This document shows positions 46,673-57,869 of a DNA stretch of 64,000 bases, piece by piece (position 1 is the stretch's first letter; the number at the start of each line of letters is the position of its first letter). A program made the position numbers and the translations under genes. Origin of the DNA: Kryptolebias marmoratus (taxonomy: Eukaryota; Chordata; Actinopteri; Cyprinodontiformes; Rivulidae); NCBI RefSeq assembly GCF_001649575.2, contig NC_051450.1, positions 12,549,980 through 12,613,979 of the forward strand. Direction: 5' to 3'. The notes below the pieces were generated by a model. The model was not told where the DNA came from, ran no database searches, and saw only the letters and a program-made list of their open reading frames with translations.

Positions 46673-46855
46673 TAAAGGGATAGTCTGGCCATTTTTGCCA
46701 ATCTGACAATCTGTATCCATTGCTAGTACCTTATCAGTTGTGACATCAGCCATAGAGCACATAAAGAAATGTGCCTGATCACAGCTGGTAAAGCATTAAC
46801 CATTGATAACTATTTGACAGAATATTACTTCAAAAATGACCAGACTATCCCTTGA
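46673..46855. mobile_element. MITE with 25-bp terminal inverted repeats (family B)
   Basis: The left end TAAAGGGATAGTCTGGCCAT and the complement of the right end TCAAGGGATAGTCTGGTCAT continue in both cases with TTTTG. Inner words TACCTTATCAGTTGTGACAT and CAGCCATAGAG match the larger family B element at 5746-6222. No coding capacity. Confidence 0.75.
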
Positions 46856-47999
46856 AGACAGCAGTAATCCATTTAGGTCTTGGCCTCAATCCTGGTACCT
46901 TGCCTGGTACTTTTTCTTATTCCACTAAAATTAGTTTTCATTGTTTAGAGGAGGGAGAAACATCACATCGGACGATAGCTTTCATTGCGAAACGCTGCTG
47001 AAACTCACACCTTCCAACATCTGCTTTGTGATTCTGAAGAAAAAAAAGCCAAACAACAGAGAAGCTCTTTGTCTTGCGAGTGAAACTGAGAAAACCCCTT
47101 TGATGCCAACTCGGCGAGCAGAAAGCGGCTCTGGATTGAGTGCGCTGCACACTCACATGTATTAACTGTTGCCCCATGTAGTGGGAAAGTACTGTTACTG
47201 TCGCAGCCTTCAGCAGAGCGAGAGATCTGGTACTGAGAGAAGGTTGTCACCACTTCCTGTACCTGCTCGCTGTGATTTATTTCATGCACTGTGAGATAAA
47301 CTGCGAAGGTGCTGCATCCTATCTGAAATTCTCATCAGTTTCTCCCCCACTTTCAGCTGCATACGTGCATGCAGATACTAATTTAGATGCACAAAAACAC
47401 AAAATGTTTACGTCCTAATCTTTATTTTAGTGCAGGGATGAACCTGCAAGGAACTAAGCCAGCGTAATTATCCGTGTCAAGCAGTGTGACTGTTTTTTTT
47501 TTGGGTATTTTTGCTGATTTACACCCTTTTGGTTCTCAAGTAAATCATGCGTGCAAACTCCTCCTTGATGCAAAACTATCACACGTTTATGTCAGGACAT
47601 TGTGGCTTTATGAGTTTCACTGAAAACAACACGGGGTTGACAGTTGACGGCCTAGTGACCACTTTGCGTCTTATCCTGTCTCAGTCTCAGTCCACGTGAC
47701 ACGTTAGCAAAGATGTTTTCTCGAGGAGCAGGCGAAGTGTTAAAACTGCACGGCGTGGAGGATTTTTTTAGGCCATTGTAGGGTTTTGTAACTCAGAGCT
47801 TACCTCATCTGGTTTCCTGATCATTCATCAGTTCAGGAGCAGGGGGGAGGCTTGTCTGCTGTGTTTTTTGCCATTTGATTTCAGATTCAGCATTAGATTA
47901 CGTAGCAACGACGGATATGGCAACGCCTCTGCTTCAAATAGGAAAGCAAAAGTTTGATATCTTATAGGAAGAGCGAAGCACAAAATTATTTTGGGCTAA
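46856..47999. other. Non-coding stretch
   Basis: No exon supported. 47660-47840 holds an E-box CACGTG and CpG-bearing DNA and may be regulatory. Confidence 0.35.
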
Positions 48000-48775
48000 A
48001 AGTGCTTTTTATAAAGCACCACAGCAGCAAACAGTTAACTCACCTGCCATCTTTCATGGCAGCATTTAACACGAAGCTCATCTTGTGTTGAGAAATGACA
48101 GAATTCTAACTATTTTGGTCAAAGTTGTGCACACGCTCATGCAATAACTCACATGATCTGTTACCTCTTGCAGTATGTGCTGCGAATGACTGTCAGCTAC
48201 TGCCACACAAGATTTTAGCTCAATATCTGCTAAACTGGCTGAGTTATAGCCATTTTTGTGTTTCCTAAGGTGAATTGGCTCTGGCAGCCATCTTGCATTG
48301 GGTTGACTCTTAAAGGTAATCAGTTGCAGAGGTACTTTCAGGGATTACTTTCTGAGAGTTTCCTTCAAATCTGTCCACTGGTTCATGAGATATTTCGCTA
48401 ACAGACAGGCACAGTTGACTCTAACAGTTTGTGGCAAAGTTTTGAAAACTGATCTCATGCTATCAGTCCGTGCTTGAAGTATGTGTTGGGGATAACTCTC
48501 AGCTACTGCTACACAAAGTTCAAGCTTAATATTTGTAAACCTGTCTGAGCTAAAGGGATTTTAATCTTTGCAAAGGTGGCTTAGCTGTGGCGGCTATCTT
48601 ACATAGAGTTGAGTCGAAAACTTAATCAGTTGTAGATGTTAATCCAGTCGTTAAATTCTGAAAGTTTCATTGAATTCCATCCAGTGGTTCATGAGCTAGT
48701 TTGCTAACAAATGCACACAGATGAAGGCAAAAACATTATCACCCTTTCGCCTTCGACAGGAAGCGTTAAAAATCC
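48000..48775 (+). repeat. Copy of dispersed family C, two units
   Basis: CAGCTACTGCCACAC or CAGCTACTGCTACAC occur at about 48195 and 48502. TTCATGAGATATTTCGCTAA and TTCATGAGCTAGTTTGCTAA occur at about 48382 and 48690. The spacing is therefore about 308 bp. The copy ends with TTATCACCCTTTCGCCTTCG. Confidence 0.75.
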
Positions 48776-49095
48776 AAACAGCCTTTAGAGGAATTATTCA
48801 GATAGATTTCACGTTTCATAGTTTAAACATTTAAATAGTTGTGATGCATTCAATTGATTTATTTATCATCTGTATATTATAGCAGTATGGCGCCCCCTTG
48901 TTGAATCCAGTCCAGTTCTTTAAAATCCTACAATCAATATAGTTCAGCTTTACTGTTTTAACATTAGGCTGATTTCCCTCTAAACCAAATGTCTAAAAAT
49001 AAAAGGCTTTTGTTGTCTATTAGAAATACGCTAATTCTTTTGTAAAAATGTCAAATACTCATAACAAAAACCAGCAGCACATAAACTTAGTCAAC
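48776..49095. other. Gap between repeat and lztfl1 3' end
   Basis: AT-rich; holds the CTCF-like motif at 48889. Confidence 0.35.
48889..48903 (-). promoter_or_regulatory. CTCF-like motif downstream of lztfl1
   Basis: The minus strand reads CAACAAGGGGGCGCC, matching the CTCF core except for one base near the start. It lies about 200 bp past the likely lztfl1 poly(A) site. Confidence 0.4.
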
Positions 49096-49913
49096 TTTTA
49101 TTAGGCCGTATTTTGCACACTTGAGACAAACGCACATCTAGCGTCACAGCAGATGTGTCACACTCTACAAGAGCCACTTCGTCATGAAAGTCATGTAAAT
49201 ACAGCGATACAAAAAATACACAAAGTTTCCACACAAAAAAATACTCTATGCCCTTTAAATCTAGACGCAGGCGCGAAAAGAAGGAAAAAAAAAAAAAATT
49301 TGCTTTAAGTTCCGACTTCCACGCAGTATTATATTATTGGGAATAATCAGGAGTGAAATGCTATTTTAAATGGCAAAACAGACCGAAGGGCGACCTGAAG
49401 CATCAAGAAGCGTCGCTTTTCACTAAACGAACTAAAAGATTCGCTCGGGACTCGGCCCTCGCCTATTAAAAATGGATTTCAAGGTGCTGCTGAAATTAAG
49501 ACAAGGAAATATCAGTAATTTATTAACCGGACTGTTAGGTGTTTCCCCATTCGACAAAGATGAGAGCAAAGCTTCCGACAGAGCTTCTTTCTGTCCATTT
49601 CAGCAAAAAGGACAAGGCCCCTTCGAGCAGGAAATTGCATAGAGCACTGAGGGGAGAGTTGTAGCTACTGTAAGTTCAGACAGGAAGAAAACAAAAAAAG
49701 GGGGGGAATTCAGTCGTGTGTGCAGCCAACCTACCAGCCCCTGCTCTTTCCTAAAGCCAATACGTACAGAAAATGGCAGATAAAGTAAAAATAATTCCTT
49801 GTAGAAAGACCGTTTATCGCCTTTCTTGTCTGAAAACACTGGAACTGACGGTTTCTTGTCCACACCGCGGTCGCAAATTTTGGTCCTGTCTTCCCGGCTG
49901 AAGTGTGTAGAAC
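49096..49913 (-). other. lztfl1: Probable 3' UTR of lztfl1
   Basis: Follows the stop codon at 49916-49914 without a gene of its own. An AATAAA signal on the minus strand (49101-49096) gives a plausible end just below 49090. Confidence 0.5.
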
Positions 49914-52900
49914 TCATTCGTCAGGCTCATACCTGAAACAGGAAAACAGGACAATTATTTTATTTTTTTTACTTTACTCCTCTGATCCGGCTTGTAACCG
50001 AGCTTTTCAAGCTGCGCTCTGGCAGTTTGCTTCGAGCGAACGGCGAATACTCGCTTTTGCAGTCGTTTCCTAATTTCTTTGATCTGCTCGTTCTTCTTGG
50101 TTAGGATCTCCTTCATGTTGCGGTACGCGGCCGTTTGCTGAAACTTCTTGTCCAGCTCCTGTGCACAAACCAATGAGGAGTCAGCTGAGCGGTCGACCCT
50201 AGTAATATATTGTTTGAGACTAGGCAGAGATGACGTAAATACGGTGATGCTTGACAAGCGACGGACAAAAAAAAAAAAACTGAAACAGCGGTTCAGGGGC
50301 AGTTTGTTTTGAGGGAAAGAAGAGCCTTTTTTTTTGACACGGACTTTGGACTTTCTAGGGCATTTTGCAAACACAAAACCACCAAAGGTAAAAGGGGGAA
50401 ACCCATGAATACTGTGTGACCTCTTGAAAAATAGTCAGCTGCGTGATCTTATGACACGAGGGACAGTTTCTGCCAGCTTCCTCCATATCGCTGGCAGAAA
50501 GAGGAAGGCTGTTGTTAGAATAAACACCACTGCAGTGGCACGCTCCCCGCTGCGTCACACCAACTGTACCTGAGCTTCTTCACTTGACAAATTGGCGCTT
50601 GTTAGTGTAAAATACCAAAAAAAAAAACACTTGCATACCTTCTCTGCTAAGGCCAGCTGCTCCTGCACTCTTAGAAGCTCGTGTTTGGCGGAGATGAGGT
50701 TCTCCTGCAGGTCCTTCTGCGACGCGGCGTTGGCGCTGAGAGACCTCTCGTAGTCCTCCTTCAGGGCTGCTACCGTGTTCTCCAGACTGCTGATCTCCTG
50801 GGTTGGAGCAGCGAGCTTGAAGGCAGAAGGAGGAACCCAGTTAAGGTTCGGGAGGCCTGAAAGGCTGATCGTTGCTAAAACGAGCTGAAGGCACAGACTC
50901 TACGAGCTGTGTTTCCAACAGCAACAGACAAAAGTAAATCAGGTGGATACATACCATTTAGCTCAAAGTTAGCAGATTAAAGCAAATGGCAGCAAGAGTT
51001 TAGATGAAAATGAAACAAAAAAAAAAAAAGGAATATAAATAAAACGAAAAACATTTGTGAACTGTAACAAACGGATTGTTTTTGTTGCCAACAAGACTTG
51101 GAGCAGTACCTGCTGTTCGCCTTGCAACTTCTGGAGGTCTTTCAGGGCTCTCTCTACCTTCGTTTTCCCTTCTAAAGCACTCATGGCCTGTGGACATTCA
51201 TAAAAAAATTTTTTTTTAAAACTACCGTTGTTACCAGTTTCAAGAAAATAAATAAATGTGGCTTCTTTAAAATTTCACTTCTATACCTGGGATTCTAAAG
51301 TCCGAAGTCTGGCTTTGAGTTTGTCGTTTTCCTCCTGTAGTCTTGCTATTTCCTAAAATAAATTAAAATGACAATAACTGTGTTTAAAAGGTTTTAATAA
51401 TGGCAGGAGAACTGCGATTACCGCATGTAGCGTTACCTTATTGAGAAGTTCCGACACCCCGCCTTCATTCAGCGGCGCCAACTTGGGTTTGCTTGGTTCT
51501 TGGTTTATCTGGAAATGAAACGAACGAAAGACTCAAACGCACGGGAATACGGCACGTTTCTGTTGTCCATGTGCGTGTAAATAACCTAACTAACGGGAGC
51601 AGCGTAGAAGGTAGGGACTGCAGGCCCTACGTGTGGGGAAGAGCACGTTTATGCGCACCTTATTGGTGGTTTTAAAGTCAGTCTTCTCAAATTCAGCCAC
51701 TTGCTCTAAAAGCTCCCTATAAATGTGCAAGAAGAAAACAAATATTAGAGGAAATCATTTCAAAAGCTCATCAAAGGCAGAGAAAAATGCTTAAAACAAG
51801 GTCTTGTGTGTAAAATGATCACGATGCGTATTTTGTGACACCATAGCAGGTAAATCTGTTGTGTAACCTCAGTGCTCATATTTATCGTTGCCAGCATTAC
51901 AATCTACTATTTAGCGGTTGCAAATGTTTGGCAAAGAACAGTGAACACCCTGTTTTCCGTGATGGCAGTTTAGCTCTTTTGCTATAAGACACATGGTTGT
52001 GGTGAGCTGTAGTGTTCTCTACAAAGCTCATATGTGGTTTTTTAAAAAGCAGCTGAAGACACGTAGATCGTGACAAGGGGCGTATTCCTGGCTTTAGAAA
52101 GCTATTCAGTCACGTACAGCTGTAGCCTGTAGGGGAGAAAAAAAAGGGTTTATAGGTTGTTTATCCACCCACCATGTGCATAATAAAAGCAAAGTATCAT
52201 CTTCAGAATGCGGGGTTTTCAAGGTGAGAGGTTGCAGAGGTCAGAAGTTAGACAGAGTTCAGAACTGAGGGCAGAGAGTGCATTCAGATTTGTGCGCTGG
52301 AGAGGTTTACGCCGATCAAACAAGCCAACAGCCTGAAATCATGTTCTGAACAAAAGGGTGTGTGACCTTTTGCTCGTGTCATGTGTGGAAATAAAGCAAA
52401 GGCAAAGTATTCCTCACACCTCTGACAGGTTAAAGTGTAAGTCTAACATTTTGTACTCCTTTTTTTCCCATTTAGCCCCTTTTTTAGCTCTAAGGTATCA
52501 ATACATTAAAGCCAGAAACTCTCATCTTTGCAGAAATGTCAAAAGTGCAACATTTTCAATGGTTCAGATGTGATTTATCTTTGTTGATGGTATCACACGG
52601 ACACATCCACATTGCTCAAGAATTTGCTTAGAAATCTGAAAGAAAGAAAAGATTATAGCTTCTCAGGTACTCTCTGAATACTTGTTAATGAAAATCAAAA
52701 ATGTCTTACTTGTTGTAAGTCTATAAATGCTTAGTGAATTTTAGAATGTTGAATTGTTTAATTAGAACATTGCATGTAAGAACATCTTAAAGCGACACAA
52801 GAATAAAAGCTGAGAAATGTCACATATATTTTTTCCCACCAGTCTTTGATTGTCAGTGAAACTCGGGCATGTTTGAAAAGCGTGATCAGTCTAAATGTTT

Positions 52901-54367
52901 TGCTGTGTGTCACTCAGATAAGGAGTGCAGTGGAAATGTGGGGTAACAGACAAGTATGTAATAAAGGATGGAAATTCTTTTTTTCACTAGGCCTCAAAAA
53001 ATAAAATTAGAAAGCTTGTCGGGTTCCCTTTTCTTTGTTGGTTGTTTTGTGTTTTAAATGACTGAACCATAAAAGGTGGCATTTGTGGTCTTCAGACTAA
53101 CTGAATGTCAGTTTTAAAACACAGACTAACGGAAATATGTAACGGAATAAACATGTGTAATGGAAAGCAGATAAAGTAAATGTAGATCAGTGACCTTTTT
53201 ACCTGGCAGATGACATGTTGTAAATCTGAATCTAAACCATGCTAAGAGGAAGTGAGATACAGAAAGGTACAAAGTGAAGATTTTCCCCCTCATGAACATG
53301 TTTACATTTCGAGGACTTTATGTTTCATGCAGTGGCATGAACCAGCCATCACCTTTTTCTAAATAAAATGCACAACTAGAACAAGGAAGGTTAAAAAAAA
53401 AAAGATTTCACTATTAATTTTTTAATAGATAAATGATGATAATAAAAATAAAGGTAGCAGTATTAATAGTAAAACAACTTATATTTTTTGATTTATAGGA
53501 TTTCACATTAAGCCCTGTTTTTATTGCCTTTCCTTGGATAAGAATATGACTCTGTCTGTTAAACTGCTTCAAGATGTTTGTGGATTTTTCACTCGGCAAT
53601 CCTCGGGACACCTTGATCCCCTTCCCCTTTTTCTGAAGCCCACCTGTTCTCCAGCTCCGAGATGTCACTCTGGAGCCGAAGGTAAAACTTCTCCGCCTGG
53701 GAGAAAAGCTGCCTGAGCAGCAGCACGTTGGTGTGGGCCGTGTTGATGAGCTCCATCTCCACCTCCCCACGCACCACCATCTGCAGCCCATCCAGCATCT
53801 CCTTCACTTCGTCCACAGTGAATGTGTCCTCCACCAGCCTTCAGAGAGGAAGACACCAACAAGCACAGATGTTATTACATGAAAACCACTGCACTGCTTT
53901 GTTCATTAAAACTCCTTTTAATAGATGATGAGGTTAAAATCAAAGTAAGGTGCACAACAACAGAATTTACCTGCTATCTTTGAGCTCCTCAAAGCATGAG
54001 TCAATAGTCTTGAGCCTTAGGACCCTCTTTGAACGGGCAAATCGCATGTAATTGATAATTTCATTCTGATGATGTTCATTAAACCCAAAGTCAGCCTGCA
54101 TGGAGACAAAAAGAAAGAACCTCGATGCGAAATGTGTGCCAGAAGAGACAGAGTTGATGTAACAGCAGCCACATTTAGCTTATTAGCTAACTTGAAGAGG
54201 ATTTTCTCTTGTGTTGCGAGGCCTCTTCACGTGAGCTAGCACAGCTAAAGACTCTTGCTAACATTAGCTCTCCTCCCAGCTGAAGCACCACGTTTCAAAA
54301 ACAGCCTTTCAAACTTCGAAAACCAAACAGGTGTCAAACACCGCAATCCACAGCAGCTGCTTACCAT
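49914..54367 (-). CDS. lztfl1: Leucine zipper transcription factor-like protein 1 (ten exons)
   Basis: Coding exons, 5' to 3': 54367-54365 (ATG only), 54095-53971, 53838-53644, 51716-51659, 51508-51437, 51352-51287, 51187-51110, 50815-50639, 50158-50055, 49932-49914. Phases join without a break into 298 aa; human LZTFL1 has 299. Landmarks: NEHHQNEIINYMRFARSKR near residues 7-25, LVEDTFTVDEV, HTNVLLLRQLF, ELLEQVAEFEK, KPKLAPLNEGG, then a long coiled coil (about residues 145-295) with ENTVAALK, LLRVQEQL and FQQTAAYRNMKEILTKKN, ending YEPDE. All introns are GT-AG except the last, which fits only with a GC donor (CAAAA|GCGAGT at 50055/50054). LZTFL1 (BBS17) is a cytoplasmic partner of the BBSome that limits its entry into cilia. 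Identification is firm. Confidence 0.95.
51717..53643 (-). other. Third intron of lztfl1 (1.9 kb)
   Basis: Bounded by AACAG|GTGGGC and TTTATAG acceptor. No embedded gene seen. Confidence 0.7.
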
Positions 54368-54620
54368 GATGGCTGAGTATCTTGTAGTCCGAGTTGATCC
54401 AAAAGGATGACTCTGACTCTAATTCAGGTAACGCAGGGAGCAAACTAAAAACTAGAACCAATGTGCTGGACTCGAAATCCAGTAAACTTCCTTATGTGTG
54501 CATTTAACTCGATAAAGAGGCTAAATTCGCGTTATACCATAGCCGCGAGATTATCTTAAGGAACTGCTAGCCTAGCTATCCAGCTAGTGTTTGCCTCGAG
54601 AATGCCTAGGCAACAGAATA
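54368..54620 (-). promoter_or_regulatory. Promoter and 5' UTR region of lztfl1
   Basis: CpG-bearing DNA immediately upstream of the ATG exon, without a TATA box, as expected for a broadly expressed ciliary gene. It includes the X-box-like motif at 54601. The exact start site cannot be placed. Confidence 0.5.
54601..54614. promoter_or_regulatory. RFX X-box-like motif
   Basis: AATGCCTAGGCAAC matches the X-box (GTTGCC-NN-GGCAAC) with a perfect right half and four of six bases in the left half, about 235 bp upstream of the lztfl1 ATG. RFX factors drive ciliary genes. Confidence 0.5.
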
Positions 54621-54899
54621 TAGCGTCATCACCTTGGTTACGGGAGGTGCGTTCAATGGCGCTATGTACAAAATGGAGCAAGATGTAATATGAACGATAT
54701 ATTGCTTGAGTGGAAAAGAAGTTGTATATGAAAGATGCTACGCTTTTATCATAACTAAATTTTTAATACCTAAGTACTGAAATTTTGTCTTTCCTCTATA
54801 CTTTCGGATATTTTTTTGTCATCGGCTAGACTACGTCAAGCTAAACATATAAAAACATACATTTGTCCGTTTGTCTTTAAATGTGTCGTGACTGCCTCT

Positions 54900-56814
54900 A
54901 TATCCTCCTGACTACCAGGAAAAGAAATATTGTCCAATTACCATTTTTTTTTAAATTCCACAACCTTTGTAAGGTAATTAGAATACTGAAAACATTTTTT
55001 TTGAAAAAAAAGTTTTTGTTTTTGAAATATAATGTGTCCTCTACAGTGGACATTGGAACGCCATACATTTGAAACTAAACCTCGATGCCAACCAGTTTGT
55101 CCCAAAGAAAATATCCAAACATCAACATCAGAATGAATTTCACATTGACAAAACTGTCCATCATCGCAGTTCTTTTGCTTTCCTGTGCTTAATTGCTATG
55201 ATACTTCCAAAAGCAATTCCCCTTCTTGGAAACACAAAGGAACACTTTGCACTTTGTGCACATCACATGTTTTGCCCGTGCAGCCAGATCTGCAACACCT
55301 TGATGCATGTGTTTTGTCCACCATCTCTGGAAGATGGATGTCACTGTAGTGTCTCAGAGCTGCATTTGGCTGTGGTTTCCACTTTTGACATGGAGGAGTG
55401 TAGTCATCTTCGCTGTCACTTCCAAATCCTGATTGGGCCCAAGTAATCAACTCCTCAACAAGGAGCAGTTTGAAGTTAAGCAACTTCAGTGGTTTCTTCC
55501 CCAGAAACTGGCAGTCACTCGTATACTGAAGCCACGAGTTGGTGATTGCCAGGTCAAAAAAGTGGAAAACTGCACCACTGTCCATTTCCGAGTGCGAGAA
55601 GCCATCCTGTAGAAATTTAACATTCAGTCAACCAAGTCCACGCCACCCATGTTGGTGTTGTACTCAGCAATTGCCAGTGGCCTTGACAACTGGACAAACC
55701 TTTTGTCTTTCTTGGACCATCTTCTGCATGTGTACTGAGGTTCAATGCCATAGGCAGAGGATGCCATAACAACTGGCTTGTTGTCCAACCACTTTATGAC
55801 AGCAACTTCAGGATGGTTGTCAGACCTTCGTCTGACAACCATCTCTGATTCACCTCTGCCTTTCTTTTTGAAGGTCTTATCCCCTATGATCACTCCTTTG
55901 GAACCCTGTTACTCATGAGCGTTCCAGTTCCTGTCAACCCTTTTGTCATCAGGGTGTCAAGGAGGTTGATTGTTGTAAAGAACCTGTCAAAGAACAGGTG
56001 GGTTCCTTGAGGAACAGACTCTGCCAAATGAAGAACAGATTGTTCTCCAATGCCATTTCCTCCTGTAACTTGGAAGGTAGTCTTGCCTTGGTAGACTACA
56101 AAGTCTAAGACCAGACCAGTTGGTGCAGCCAAGACAAACACCTTCAATCCAGTTGGGCTGAGATGTGGACTGTCTTGCTTCATCTGACTCTGCATCTGCT
56201 TGCCCTGCCTGAATTTCATCCTCAGAGCTCTATGAATCAACGTCCTCTGCTTGTGCCTGAAACATTGCATCTTCACCTTCTTCATCAGACACATAAATAT
56301 CTGAGTCTCTATCAATAATTCGCAGTAAAATTCTCTCTGCTTCTGAGAACGACTTTCCTTCTTGTGATTTAAAAAACTCAACAGAAAAAATGGAACAAAA
56401 CTGAGGAAATAACTACAAATGTCCACTACAGAAGACAATTTTTTAACAATTAAATACTATGATAAAATACAGTTCAAATACTTCATAGAAGGTTTTAATA
56501 TGTTGCTAAGAGACTTATATAGAATATGCCAACAACATTTTAAACCAAAATTTGCACAACAAAAAGTATTATGCACTTACTTTTTCTCTTCCCATAAAAT
56601 GTGCTTGTACTGATGAACGCCATTTTTCTGAATGAGGAAAAGGAAGGTACAAAAGCCCCATCCCTTCGCATTTGGTATCATTGAAAAGCCCTAAATGTCC
56701 TCTGTAGATACCAAAAGGAGTTAATTCAGTAGTATGCAGTGGGTGGGAGATATTCAAGTTTACAAATGTCCTCTACAGAGGACAAATTTGAACTACTGGT
56801 AGTCAGGAGGATAT
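54900..56814 (-). mobile_element. piggyBac-like DNA transposon, inactive, 1.9 kb
   Basis: Exact 19-bp terminal inverted repeats (54900-54918, ATATCCTCCTGACTACCAG, and 56796-56814) bound a minus-strand transposase relic. The outer four bases ATAT on each side may be the target duplication (the usual one is TTAA) with the element proper starting CCTCCTG. Four copies of an 18-bp near-palindrome, TGTCC(T/A)CTACAG(A/T)..., lie at 55035-55052, 56420-56437, 56696-56713 (weaker) and 56767-56784, mostly near the ends, as expected for transposase-binding sites. Confidence 0.8.
55196..56438 (-). pseudogene. Broken piggyBac (PGBD-type) transposase
   Basis: Pieces in order on the minus strand: 56438-55890 carries the middle of the DDE domain ([10 protein letters not shown], then [19 protein letters not shown] with the second catalytic Asp); 55893-55624 carries [17 protein letters not shown] and NTNMGGVDL with the third Asp; 55585-55196 carries the last catalytic-core helix (DLAITNSWLQY) and a Cys-rich C-terminal region with CCRSGCTGKTC, typical of the piggyBac zinc-binding tail. 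A frame change near 55890, a TGA near 55626 and another frame change near 55575 separate the pieces. The expected first catalytic Asp is not evident (AAPTG stands there), and the N-terminal part is poor. It cannot encode an active enzyme. Confidence 0.85.
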
Positions 56815-57842
56815 TTATATATTTTTTACTTATTACATAGTAATATTGTAATATTTGAGCTTGTCTATTATTACTGACAGTTGTTTTAAGATATATTTTT
56901 GAATCCAAGAAATGTTTTTCACAACATTGTGTGTTGGCTTAAAGATGATTGATTGTGCAGTAATGGTTTTTTGACTCTTTTTCTTGTGTGTACACAAAAT
57001 TCTCTTTTTTTTAAAACTCTCTACACATATTATCTACCATAATTATGAAATTATCTTTATATTTTATTCTTTATTCCGTTATGATCCTATACAGCATTGT
57101 TGCATTGAATAATTTACCCAAATGCCCATTAATGCTTCCTGATCATATTTTTTTTCTTTTTCATTTCCCCCTCTCTCACTCTTTTTAGCACTGCACTTAG
57201 TTTCCTCTTTTTAATTCACATTTTTCACAGTATCCTTACTGGGCCTGCTGCAATGAGAAGTACAGACCACTAGATGGCGGTACAATACTTGGCAAAAATG
57301 AGAAAGTAAGCAGCACAATAGGCCTTGACAATGACAAATTTGTCACATTTGAGTACCTCTGTTACATACAGTTTGCATGTTTTAAAGCTTTCTTATTTTT
57401 AACTATTATGTATTTTGTAACGACATGCAATTCCAAAGGCAGCCTGTTTGTATAGGAATATATGCTTTTATTTAGAAATCAGCAACACAAACAACCAAAA
57501 GCTTTGTGTTTACTAAAAGTATGATTTGATTTAATGCCTGCTAAAACGCATTTGACATCATGTGAGTCAAATGAAATTTTGATAAAGATTCTGTGAGACA
57601 GTCTTCTCATCCTGACTGAAAGCTGAAGCCCTTCCCTCTCCATCTTGTTAAAGGAGCTTCTAATAAGGAAAAAAGAAGGAAACATTTCTTTTCCTCATGT
57701 CTCTTTCTCTCTCTTGCTGTAATCGAATTAGACTAACAGGCAGCGCATGGTCTGCCACCCAATCAGATGCCTCATAACGTGACCAATCTGAGCCGTTTCA
57801 CTTAGGTTTGGTGTACAACATCAGTCAGTAACAGAGGTCAAG
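56815..57842. other. Spacer between the piggyBac element and the dnajc13 side
   Basis: AT-rich; no gene. Holds the CTCF-type motif at 57267 and, at 57720-57840, CCAAT-bearing DNA (ACCCAATCAGATG, GACCAATCTGAG) that could be a promoter on the plus strand. Confidence 0.4.
57267..57280 (+). promoter_or_regulatory. Strong CTCF-type motif
   Basis: CCACTAGATGGCGG fits the CTCF core at every informative position. It lies between lztfl1 and dnajc13, which are transcribed away from each other, so it could insulate the two promoters. Confidence 0.6.
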
Positions 57843-57868
57843 ATGTTTCACCTTTACCTTCAGTCACG
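57843..57868 (+). other. Short exon-like start (ATG plus donor)
   Basis: About 70 bp after two CCAAT boxes, ATG at 57843 opens a frame MFHLYLQS that reaches a good donor, CACG|GTGAGTC, at 57868. This could be a small first exon of an unrecognised plus-strand transcript or an alternative first exon of dnajc13. No second exon was matched. Confidence 0.2.
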
Positions 57869-57869
57869 G

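Noticed and set aside
49955..50374. 139-aa minus-strand frame as a separate gene
   Set aside because: It is lztfl1 exon 9 read through into its flanking introns; the family end lies in the next exon.
55069..55446. 125-aa plus-strand frame
   Set aside because: Antisense of the piggyBac transposase relic.
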